From the NCBI GenBank assembly GCA_035041965.1, contig JAPYMA010000559.1, forward strand, positions 1 through 64,000: 64,000 nt of DNA, written 5' to 3'. The notes under the pieces were generated by a model. The model was not told where the DNA came from. It did no database searches and saw only the letters and a program-made list of their open reading frames with translations. Positions 25,201-36,159 of this stretch are shown here, piece after piece. Origin of the DNA: Anisakis pegreffii. Taxonomy: Eukaryota > Nematoda > Chromadorea > Rhabditida > Anisakidae. The translations under genes were made by a program, and so were the position numbers. Position 1 is the stretch's first letter; the number at the start of each line of letters is the position of its first letter.

Positions 25201-27642
25201 TTATTTACTTCGAATTACTTCGCATCAACATCAACAAATAAAGCCGATAAAACTTTTGAGGAAATTCGCTAAAATGAACATTTTCAACTTATCATCTGTA
25301 CTGAAATGTCCAACACTGAACTGTTGAGTTTGCAACGTAGCAGACCGGAGCAGTAGTCACTATGGTTACACGCACGTAGTTTCAATGGCATTGACGAGAT
25401 CATGCATTCAGTATTTACGCTTTCATCCATCAACTTTCCTAATTGAATCGTTGTGTTGTTGAATTGTCACTACAATTCTTGATAGATTCGTGTTTTCATC
25501 ACGAATTCCCATAAAATAGAGCGATCGTAATTGTTTGCTGTGAATAGCATTGTTTTCATCAAGTTCACACCAATCAGCAAAGGCTTCGTAACTTTAGCAA
25601 TGTTTGATCATAAACAGAACAGAATTGCCTCGTCACAAATCTTAATATCCGTGTTTCTTAGGTCATAAATACTAAGTTCAATTAGCACTCAACTTCAATT
25701 TCATCACCATAAACACAAATTGTTGCGTTAATCGAATTTTGTTTACTGGCAATCTTACTTTTATGATAGCATTATACCATGAAGAGTGCATAACCGTAAA
25801 ACTTTCATTACCGTAATGTGCTTATTCTGCATGAATTAAGACAATTACTCTGTGTTTTGTTCGCTTGGCTCTCTTGGATACCGGATTGTACCAGTTAGCC
25901 ACTGGGTACAGAGGTCACTTAATGGTCATTGATTAACTGATACAATTGCACCACTTATCACGCAGATACAATCCAGACATTCGGTTGTTCAACTACCATA
26001 AGATAATTAATTTCTTTCAATCGCTGAGAGATAAACTTCAATCAAGTTTTTTCAGCCAAGTACCTTCTTTGCAAGCTTCAAAATGATCTATTTCAATCGC
26101 AAAACTTCGTTAATCGTACCCAAGACTAGTTATTTAGCACATCTGATGCGAAAAAACTCTGACTGAAAAAGTAAGCAATGAAATGAAAAAGGTGTTCGTA
26201 ATGTGCGCCAAGTGTTTTTCATTTGAAGTTTCACGATTTGAAACGAATGTCCTTGTGGCGTTTTTGTGTTTTTGGTTCCGTTTGAATGCGTTCCGCGTCA
26301 GCTGACTGTTACTCAGTGAGATGTTTTTTTGGGTGGGTGTAACGAGAGTTAGTTGAGTTAGTTCTCATAGTAGATGATAAATTGTTTACGTTTTCTCAAC
26401 TCAAGTTGACTTTTACACACAATCTGGCCAAACGGCTGGCTGGCACTCTCGATCACCCGTTTTCAATTATTTCCACTTTTCACTCTTGACTCAGATCTCT
26501 CGCGGATCTCGGATTTCAATTTCTTCTTTGCCCACCGCAGCATCAACCAACTCGTTCACGTTCTTAGTAACATGATGACAAAGCACTGTTAGCCGCCAAT
26601 ATATCTCGTTGAGAAATTCCAATTCATTGGTTGATTTCTTTTGATAACGCTGAAATGATTTCACAATCGCATTGTTCACTTCTACTAATCTATTTTAACA
26701 AGACTTAATAAAATCGAGAACATTGCTCGATTGTTATTTATTCTTGTTTGCCTCATTCATTATCACTCGTTTAACTGCTTCAATAAGTCATTAATGCTTA
26801 CTGCTTACTTCAATCAATAGGATTGTTCGATGTTATAGCCTCTTTAAGCCCACAGAATCCAATTTGCGCCAAATGCTCCCGCAGAAATTGAAACAAGTTT
26901 GGGTGCTTACTTTCTGAACATAATCAAGGCCCTGGGTAGATAACAAATTAACGCTAATCGCTTTAACTCATAGTTCAATGATATTCGGTGATATTTTTGA
27001 CTTCTTTCAACTATTTTGTCGATTTTACGAATTTTTTCGATCGACAGCCTCATCGCGTTGCACATGTCGCTCCCACGTGACATGCACACTCGTTATCAAT
27101 CTTTTCCTTTGCGTTTTCTTCATTGCACTCGGAAAAATCTTCACATTTGTGTGTGTGTTTACAAAACATTGTAATATTACAGCGAGAACAATAACAACAA
27201 CACGGATGTTCAAGCAAAAAACTTCCGTGAAAACATTCAAAGCGAGTTTGGAATGGAAGATCGAAAATGTCAGTGAGTGAGTGATTATTGTGAGTGACTG
27301 CTATTTGCACGCTGCTAATGCTTGCAAATAATATCTTTTTTCTTGTGTTTTCATTATCGCACAAAGAATTTTCACATTTCCAATTCATCAGTGTCAAAAT
27401 GTTTTTGAAACTCATTCTATTTAAATCGCCTGCGATCGAATCGAGTCGCTCAAATGAATCCAATATGTTTGTTGATGTTGAGGAAAACAACTCTATTGGT
27501 GAGTGTGTGATACATCACAATTTTATAGGCTTTAAACACACGCACAGATGCAAAGTTTTTAATTTATGAACGGCGAAGTTGAAGCAATTGCTTCATAAAA
27601 CATGACATAATTTCACTCGTCCAGGAATAATTTCATCTGTTG
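19213..27642. other. Long gene-free interval upstream of chtl-1
   Basis: About 8.4 kb in which no open frame on either strand shows family resemblance, splice structure or coding bias that I can defend. The stretch next to 19213 should hold the chtl-1 promoter or trans-splice region. A small tandem duplication at 21121-21280 is the only repeat I resolved here. Confidence 0.5.
21121..21280. repeat. Short tandem duplication, 96-bp period
   Basis: 'tgttagtcaacgatgcgtaa' occurs at 21121 and 21217. A partial third form 'tgttggtcaataatattcat' lies at 21161, and each unit continues into 'agttaccaaatat'. Noncoding. Confidence 0.75.
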
Positions 27643-28305
27643 TCATTAGCTCGTCCTGACCTAACACGATTTTCATTCTTTTCCGAGCTGTTATAATCGC
27701 TCTTATACCTTTTCTCACAAAAAGTGTTCTCTTCTGCTATTTTCTCATTCATTTCACTCAACAATTCAAATCAAATTCTCATTCTATCAAATACAATCTA
27801 TAGCTGATAATTTGACTGTCGAGTGTTGTTCAGCAATAATATTCGATTGCTGTATTGTTGATTTCGGCTGTCAACATTCGTCAACGTATCCAGTAAATAG
27901 TTTACGCTACAGAATGAGAAATCGATTTGAACTGTGAAGTGAAATGAGACGAAGTGAATGAGAAAAACTCATCAAGAGAACAATGTTCACATGGAACAGC
28001 AATGAGAGTGAATACAACACGTCTGAAAAGAATGAGAATTCATCTAAATCAGTTTAAAGTGAGTGTGTCACAGACAATAGCTTTTCATACAATCGTAACC
28101 GATTGCAATAATAAGCAGCACAATAAGCAATAACCAATAATAAGCAACTAATTTCTTTCACGCCGTTGAAAAATTTCCGGACCGATTTTTCATTTGTTAC
28201 TGACGTTATATATAAAAATAGTAAATTCCTATATGAGGAGGGAGGGGGTAATGGCGACCTGACAGATCATCAAAACGGGTAATGGAGTACCCGAACGTGA
28301 GAATC
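27643..28305. mobile_element. Foldback (MITE-like) element, copy B, inverted relative to copy A
   Basis: The reverse complement of this segment aligns with 14601-15270. Shared ends are 'tcattagctcgtcctgacc' at the left and 'ccgaacgtgagaatc' at the right. The inner palindrome is also conserved (for example 'ttttcattcttttccgagct' near 27670 against 'gtctgaaaagaatgagaatt' near 28021). The copies have drifted by many substitutions and small indels, so this is not a recent insertion. Confidence 0.7.
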
Positions 28306-29907
28306 ATTGATCTAGATAGAGCATTCATATGTTCTTGTTTCAGTTTGCTGAGAAACGATGTTTGTTCGAAAAAAATCGACCGTTGCGTAGCTCTAAATTC
28401 GGTATAGCGGGTATTGACTTCGAGTTGACTGTTCACGATACGGGTCTATCGAACTCCAAACAATGCCTTTTCGGTATTCATCACTGCTCAAGTTCATACT
28501 CTTTAGTGAGTTTCGTTCAATTTCTCTTTAGCAATTAATCCAGTCAATAATCCAGTCCAAGCACCTGCCTTGAATCAGTTGTTGAAACAGCAGTGATTTT
28601 GTAATTTCAATTGGCAGTTGTCATTGGTATTCTTTTCAACCAGTGATTATCTAATTGTGGGTGAATAATATGAGCTCGAAATCTTGAAAAGTTCCACCTC
28701 AGAATGAGTTCGAAATCCACTGGGATTCCAATGATGCAGTATTCACCTAATTGGAAAAATTCGGATGATCTTTTCCCAACAAAACACCTTTCATAGTTCA
28801 TCTCCAATTCCATTCCAGCATTATTCTCAAAGATTATCCGAGAACATCGTTCTTTCATAAGATAGATGAGATTCAATCAAATTATACTTATTGAACGGAT
28901 TCGATGACAAATTCCTCAGCTGAAAGTCGATTTACTCAAGGAGAGTCTAACTCAATAGGAATGTGTGAATTCAAGATGAAACAAAACTTTAAGGTACGTA
29001 CAATTTGTACAATATTTGTTGTTGGGTGTGGAGGTTCAGATAATGGTGCTAATAGACTGTCGGTTGTTCATGCAAAAGTTGATATTGGTAAGGATATACG
29101 AGAGCTCGATCCGGTTCGTGAGATTTCTTTGCATTTTTGTTTTGAATTGCTGTGCAAAATGAAGAAATACATCAATATATATTGATATATTTATATAAAA
29201 ATATAAATCATAGTCAGTATGTTCATTTCCGCTTAATGCATATAAATAATATTGATTACATTAGCGATATGATTATGACTGCTTCATTTACGTCATTGGT
29301 GAACGGAACACTTGAGAAAACAATCTGCAACGATCGTTACAGCCTAAGTAAACTCTTTTCTTGAGCACATCAGTGAATGCTAACCATTGCAACGGGAACT
29401 ACCAAGGGCACTTTTAGCCTGAAATATAAATTTACATTCTGAAAGATCTACAAGATGGAAATTCCGGACAAATTCAGTGTTTTCTCAATTTAAAAATTAC
29501 GAAACTGGAATAATTCCTAGAAAAAAAAGAGGTGTTGCTAGCCGGTGATTCAAACTGGTGCTCTCAAAATTAATCGGTTTATCTCTGACAGTTTTTTTTT
29601 CGCGCAGCTTTAGATCTCCTAATCAAATCGCCTACTGCTAAGCTCAGAAATGTAATCGTTTGCTGATTCATTGGAAGTAAACAATGTTTTGATATGTACA
29701 CAAACGCAGTGTTTGAAAGAAAATAAAAACCAGACTGAGGTAACGAATCATCAAAGAAAATGGTTCAGTTCTAATGCTTTCTCAGACATGTGACTATAAG
29801 AATCGCCCACTTCGAAAACCACCATCGCATAATTAACATCACCAGAGTCCTGCGAGCAGTTTTTTGGATTCATTTGATGAGAAAACAATGTAAAACACGG
29901 TGAATGT
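28306..29907. other. Upstream region of the BTB gene
   Basis: About 1.6 kb. An open frame starting with ATG at 28904 runs to a good donor (AAG|GTACGT at 28993) and could be a 5' exon of the BTB gene carrying part of a MATH-like region, but I could not join it in frame to 29908. Nothing else is recognisable. Confidence 0.4.
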
Positions 29908-32077
29908 ATGATAAATATTGAGAAATCTGTAGGTAATTCAATGAAATTTCAACAGCAATCAGAAAGCTTTCAGATTGATTTGAATAAAATCAATTCGTCG
30001 CCATACTTCACAGTTAGTGCTGAAATCGAATTCTGTCCATCCGGATGCGCCGAACCAGAGTTTGAGCCAATCTTCTACAATTTGGAAGGTGAAGACAAAA
30101 GTATCGCTCAGAATAACTTACAAATGCTCGATAATGCTGAATTCACGGATTGTGTTTTTAAGGTAGTGCAACTTCATTTGACTTTCTAAAAACCTTACAA
30201 TGTTAACTGGATATTTCACGATTAATGCTCGATGAAATTCTTTCGATTTGATCTAAAACGATCAGTTTGGTCGACAATTATTTGCAAAACAGCACTGAAA
30301 TCGGTCATTTCACGTTGATAGCTTGAAACAGTCAGTCACCAATTCTTTATGTAATGGTGTAATGTTCAAGAAATGGCTTTGCTCAGTCATGGTTTAGAGC
30401 TTCCTGGAATCATTTCTGAAAATTACTCATTATGGAGCATCATTCTCTCGAAGCAAATTATCCGCGCGGTATTATGTGGCCTAATACAATCATTATGAGA
30501 TCATTAACCACCAACAGATCAACAGCTATCATTGCTGTTCTTGTTACCGTCATTATCATCACTTTTATTATTATGGTCGTTTCTCATTACCACCCTAATT
30601 CTCCTCATTGCTGCGACAATAAAAAATATCACCTGTCAGAAATGTTTAACTGGTAAAATGAATGGAGAACGTAAATCATTTCAAACTGAGACATTTTTTT
30701 CAAAATGGAATGAGTCGTGTAAAGTGGTCGTAACAGTCCACGAAAGCAACATGTGATTCAGAAACAACACACATCACATTTTCACATTAAGTTCGCACTG
30801 CGTTCATTTTCGAACTCCCTTCGGCACGATACATCCTCGAAGTCACCTGTCACTGATTCGTATTTATGCGAGTGCATTCATGTGAAGAGCACGACTCGAT
30901 GAAGTTCTTTGCTTCATTTTGAAAACCTTCAAATCCTCATCAGCTGATTAATTGCTGATCTTGTTGAAGAACTGTGATCAAAATCATTGATCACATGCGG
31001 ATTTGAACGCAGACATTCAATGGTAGACATTTTTTTTAATGATTGGTCATTTTTACAGATCGGAGACGATGAAATAAGAGCGCATCGCTGTTTTCTGGCA
31101 AAACACAGCGATGTTTTTCGCACGATGTTCTCACAACCGTCGATGATTGAAGCCGAAAAAGGAATTATTGAGATCATGGATTCTGATTACATTTCGGTTA
31201 GCATAAAAATACTCTCAAGCCAGAATTTCACCACTCATCTTGCGCCTTCAGAGCACATTTTTAGGAGAAACTGATGGAGATACCATTGCGATGAAAGCTT
31301 TTCGACGATTGAAGAAGTACTGAGTGCTGTGAGAATGATTATTTTAAAGGTCGGTATTATCAAATGATAAGAGAGCTTGTTGCAGGTGCGAGCAATGCTA
31401 GAGTATATGTACTGCGGATCAACAGTGAAAATCGAGAACAATGTCGAAAGTGTTTTGGCACTCTCTGAGAAATACGCCATAAAACCGTTGAAGGAATTCT
31501 GCGGTAACTATTTGGCATCCAAGATAAACACAAATAACCTCGGTGAAACCGCAGCAATTGCTGAGATGTACTCATCCATTCCACTCATCAAGGTCATCCG
31601 ATTATTTTTCATTGTTAATTCACTGAGCGTGAGATCTATTATTGATAACCACATCAGTGCAATCCTTTCATGAAATCGCCTAACAATTCAACATTTAAAT
31701 GAATTTATTCAGTTGTTTTACTTCTTTTATCCTCGTTTTAAAACTCCATTTTTAGCTATATCAAAACAGTCCAAAAGGAGTACGTTTTGAAGGTTTCCTA
31801 ACGTTGTCTACTTATCGCTCCATCGAAACGAACATAAATAGAACCATCAAAAACATTCTGTTAAATAATCACGTATCATCATGCAGTTTCACAATTGCAA
31901 TCTCACAATTTGCCAATTCCTCCTTTACATTTGCATAATAAGTTTTCAATTCTCTTTTAGAGATGTGCTCGTTATTTGAGCGAGAATCGTATATCGGTAC
32001 TGCGTTCCAAAGGTTGGGAAGAGCTGAAGAAACACAATCCTGAACTGGCTATCCGCCTTCTTGAACACTCAATGTAG
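29908..32077 (+). CDS. BTB/POZ and BACK domain protein (speckle-type POZ-like; 5' end uncertain)
   Basis: Probable substrate adaptor for a cullin-3 ubiquitin ligase; this role is known for the family and not shown here. Four exons: 29908-30162, 31059-31196, 31386-31592, 31961-32077, all joining in phase 0 (717 nt, 238 aa). The BTB domain starts at NAEFTDCVFKIGDDEIRAHR and continues with FLAKHSDVFRTMF, then VRAMLEYMYCG and ALSEKYAIKPLKEFC. A short BACK-like segment follows (NLGETAAIAEMYSS, then RCARYLSENRISVLRSKGWE). The 85 residues before the BTB domain end in a strand-like PYFTVSAEIEFC and could be the tail of a MATH domain, so further 5' exons may be missing. The exon 3 donor (AAG|GTCATC) is weak. 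It is the only plus-strand gene here. A damaged copy of its last exon lies 1.3 kb downstream. Confidence 0.75.
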
Positions 32078-32299
32078 TCCAATGAATTTGATCGGCACAA
32101 CAACGAATTGATCGCTCACTACCAGTGATTTATCATGATGCATCGTTCAAAATCTATTATCTATATCTGCGCAATATCGCATCCATAAAGGATTTCTCCA
32201 CATTGCCATATGAAAAACTCTACTGCACAACCATTCATCAAGATCACAAAATGCCGTATTCAAGGCTTATTTGTATTGTTCCATCTCCACATTTAGTTG

Positions 32300-32305
32300 A
32301 ATAAA
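32300..32305 (+). promoter_or_regulatory. Candidate poly(A) signal of the BTB gene
   Basis: AATAAA, 223 nt after the stop codon at 32077 and just before the repeat block. Assigned by position only. Confidence 0.45.
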
Positions 32306-32369
32306 GACAACAGACTTCAACTGCTTCAACCTTCCATAGCGGTGTCATCTATTGATACAATGTATAAGA

Positions 32370-32905
32370 ATCAGCGCCTCTACGCTAGTTGAGATAGCCT
32401 CAGGAAAATATATCTCCTCAAGTAAGCAGAATTCCTCAGGAAAATTTATGTTTTTCTAAATCTCAACGTTCTGAGCGGACGAACGTTGTCATGAAATTGA
32501 TATGTTACTGAGCAAACCTGAGGGTATGGTAGGCATCAATATGGTGATGCCTATAGCTTTGTAAGAATAGCTATATCTCCTCAAGTAAGCAGAATTGCTC
32601 AGCAAAGTATATGATACTCTGAATCTAGAGGTTCTGAGGAATCGAATGGTATAGAAAAATTCATATGTTATCGGGCAAACCTGACAGTACCGGTAGTTTG
32701 AAGATGGTAACTCATTATCGCTTTAGTAATGTATGTATTGATCAATAGCGATACAATGCCTATGAAGCAGCGGTTCTGCGCTAGTTGAGAGAGCTTTATG
32801 AAAATAGCTATATCTTCTCAAGAAAGCAGAATTGCTCAGCCATATATGTGTTTTTCTGAATCTAGAGGTTCTGAGGAATCGAACTGTGTAGAGATATTCA
32901 TATGT
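32370..32905. repeat. Diverged relative of the left-edge 404-bp repeat, three partial units
   Basis: Shares ordered motifs with 1-945: 'cgctagttgagatag', 'ctatatctcctcaa', 'gaaattgatatgttactg' and 'gagggta.ggtagg'. Within the block, forms of 'agcagaattgctcagc' recur at about 32415, 32587 and 32825. The spacing (about 170 and 237 bp) is shorter than 404 bp, so units are deleted internally. This shows a dispersed family rather than one local array. Confidence 0.7.
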
Positions 32906-32932
32906 TACCGATTAACGAGCAACGAATCCATT

Positions 32933-33020
32933 ACTGATCCTTCAAGTCAATCATTCAATGAAATAAGCAAAAGATCAATCTGTTGATCAAGTGAGCGAGT
33001 CACCAGACAATATTTCATTA
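32933..33020. repeat. Block matching hda-1 intron 10 (36333-36420)
   Basis: Both segments read 'cgaatccatta.tgatcctt' followed by 'caagtcaatcattcaatgaa', then diverge and rejoin at 'gaatcaccagacaatat' or its variant. Orientation is the same. In hda-1 the block begins right at the splice acceptor of the last exon and lies on the intron side. The copy here carries no coding sequence. Confidence 0.7.
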
Positions 33021-33292
33021 CACGAGAGGTAAGCATTAGCTCTCTATTGCGTTCAAGTAGCGGAATTTTATAGCGATAGCGGATGTTATTGTCGCTGGAT
33101 GGCGGTCTCTCAATTTTTTGACAAGAAAGAACTTTGAATACAATTTTTGTCCTGTCGCGTCATCGAAACAATTACATGGAGTTACTCAAAATATTTCGTC
33201 AACTGATTACGTGTTATCGTGTAGATATAACAATTTTCCAACTTATCAAATCCTCTTATACTTTTGCATGATAAGTTTCAATGTTCGTTTAG

Positions 33293-33409
33293 AGATGTGC
33301 CCGTTATTTGAGCGACAATCACTCATCGGTAGTGGGCTCGAAAGGTTGACAAGAGCTGAAGGAGGAAAATCCTGGACTAGTGATCCGCCTCTTGGAACAT
33401 TCTAAGTAG
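33293..33409 (+). pseudogene. Broken duplicate of the last exon of the BTB gene
   Basis: The segment is preceded by a 'tttag' acceptor like the parent exon (31961-32077) and keeps its exact length, 117 nt, including the final TAG. In frame it still reads RCARYLS but carries a TGA at 33347-33349 where the parent has TGG (Trp), plus many other changes. Homology extends into both flanks: the upstream 'cttttgcatgataagttt' matches 'catttgcataataagtttt', and 'cacaacaacgaatt' follows the stop in both. The duplication therefore spans roughly 33155-33500 against 31820-32190. No upstream BTB exons accompany it, so it cannot make a BTB protein. Confidence 0.85.
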
Positions 33410-33499
33410 TTAGTAATCAGCACAACAACGAATTACTCTCACTAACGGATTTATCACGATACATCGCTCCAAATCTATTATATACATCGCATTTTATGT

Positions 33500-36159
33500 T
33501 TGACTGTTATTATCACCATAATCTGTTTTACTACTTTTGGTATTGATATGGATTTCATTGTTTTAATGTTTTCATTCTGCTCACATGTTTCACAGCTCAC
33601 CATTTCTATAAACAATTGTTTATTTTAAAGACTACTACGACATACCACACACCGAAAACTTTAGCCGTTACACAATCTCCCAAGTTCAGCAGAACGCTAA
33701 TTTCATCATGAACGAATTCTATGACTGAAAAGATTTTCTGGTCAAATCTGTCAAGTCGAAACATTTCATGAGATCTTGACAAAACAGTCTGAATTGACAA
33801 AATCTATTAAGTTTGCACTCTCCATGAGCGGTATCTGCTATCCAAGAATTATTCTCACCTATTTATCAAATACAGCCTATCGCTCTTGCCATTACACCAA
33901 GAAATTTCACTTAGTCCCAACACATTACATGAGTTTCTCACCGCCAATCGACTTCCATCATCCGATTCAAAGTTTGAAAATCCTCCACTCATTATGGACA
34001 ACCACAACTTTTGTTGATAAATTTGCACGAATAAAGAAAAACAAAAAAGGAACAAAACAAACAGTCAAATGACCATTGTCTGCATTGGAATACGGTGAAA
34101 ATTTTATTTCTTGTAGCTGTTCGTAGTTCAAACTGACAGAACGTGGTACAAAGAAAACAAAAACATATTGGTCAATAGGACTGAAACAATTTTTTTTCCG
34201 AAAAAAGATTCTTTGATTGATTGACAAATACAAATGAAACAAGACAAATGAAAACTTAGGAAATCATTTGAAGCAATTATCATATCAAATTCAAATAAGC
34301 ATAAACGAAAGCAATCAAATGTTAAAAATGAAGCAATCGCACTGTTAAAAACACTGATACAAAAGAATACGAATGATAATCATGAAAATACAAAGAAATC
34401 ACAACAATAATACAATAAAAGTGGGGAATCGAGACCGTACGAGATCAGGTTCCTTTGCATTGTCAACAACACGTTTGACCGGAACCACTGCAATTACGCT
34501 TATGAGATTTAGAGGTAGGCGTTTGCTTCTTTCTCATCGCTCACCTTCCTCGTTCGGTCGTTAAAAACTCAATCCCCAAAAGAAATCCGATCCCTGATCC
34601 CAGATCCTATCTTCTGCGCCTCAACTTCGGGTCCACCCAAACGCATAAAATCGTAATATCGAAGAGACTTATTCGAAAGACTCTCAATAAACTATATCTC
34701 ACTCAATAAATCTTAACTAAACCCTGAACAACAACTATTTAATCGTCGCATATCCTCCTGAATTCCAAACAATCAAATGAATCTCATTATACAAAAAGAA
34801 CCAAAATCGCAACTATCATCTTAATACCATATTATCACTGCTAGATGATTCTCACGCTCGCACACTCACTTAACCCAGCTCAACCTCATCAACTTTCTGC
34901 TGCACAACTCAAAAGACTCACAAACCACGTTATTCGATCATGATCAACTTCAAAATGTTTAGAAAACAATCAAAATAAATTCAAAAAATCATCTTCAAAC
35001 AAACAATCAATCACGAAAGAATGACAATGACAAATGACCAATTAAAAAAACATAACATGAATCCAATGGCGATAAAAGGTCTTCTCTTCCCTCAAACTGA
35101 CGTTATTACTTGATAACGACTCAATGATGACAGACATCACGATTCAAGGAGAAGAGACGTGAAATTTCGCTGATTTTCAATAGACTAAACGATATGCGAA
35201 GCAACAATTGCTTGAAACAATACAAATTTGAAACAGATCAATTCAAAACGTTGAAAAGACTGCCAATCGAGTTGATTATAAGCAAAGACGAGGTAAGAAC
35301 AACATCAGAACTTTTCTCTTCTTCGTCGTCACAACAAATGTAACCATATGGGTGTTGCGCACTGAATTTATAGTGGCAACAACGTGAATGATCCGAATGA
35401 TGATAATTACATGAATAACGTTAATCATAACAACAATTTAAACAAAAACAATAATAATAATATTTATAAATGTAAGAATGATAATCATAAACTCAGTTTG
35501 ATTATCAAAAACACACAACTCTACTCAATAATCCATATTCAATACATCAATGAACAACATTCAACGGTAGCAATTAAGAAAAATAAAATCAGTACAATTA
35601 TCATCAAATACAATAATAACAATAATAATAACCATAACTTAAAAACAAATCTTCTTAGCAAATAAACATATGCAAACACAACCAAAACAGTAAGTTCATA
35701 TGAGAGGGATGTGTTCCCACACAATTCACTTGAACGATCTAATTACCAATTACTGGGCTTAGATGAAGATGGCTCAACCATTCGTGATCATTTTCATACG
35801 AACGATTATACGTGTGACACAAAAACGCAAACTCTTTACACCAGATCGTTGATCGCAATAGTTCACGTCTGCAATAAATAACATCATATAATACATCAAG
35901 ACCGTCTCAATTTTCAGTTTCATAATTAAAACAACTCTGAATGCGAATACCCAAAACAACATTCAACTAAATAAATCAACTAAAAACATCATTTGAGCCA
36001 AAAACTTAAAAACAATAACAATCATGACAACAACAATGATTATCGAAAGAACAACAGCACAACCATACTGACAATAATAATAACAATAAGCAAATCAACT
36101 ATAATGAACATTATCATATTGACAATGAATTAATGTAATCAATAAAAATCACAATGAGT
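33500..36159. other. Intergenic region between the BTB gene and hda-1 (3' to 3')
   Basis: About 2.7 kb between converging genes. It is A-rich and asparagine-codon-like in 35380-35670 (long AAT/AAC runs), with no recognisable gene. It should contain the hda-1 3' UTR next to 36160. A minus-strand frame at 33606-33800 is open but matches no family I know. Confidence 0.5.

Noticed and set aside
35384..35665. Asn/Lys-rich frame of 93 codons
   Set aside because: It arises from AAT/AAC simple repeats and has no other support.
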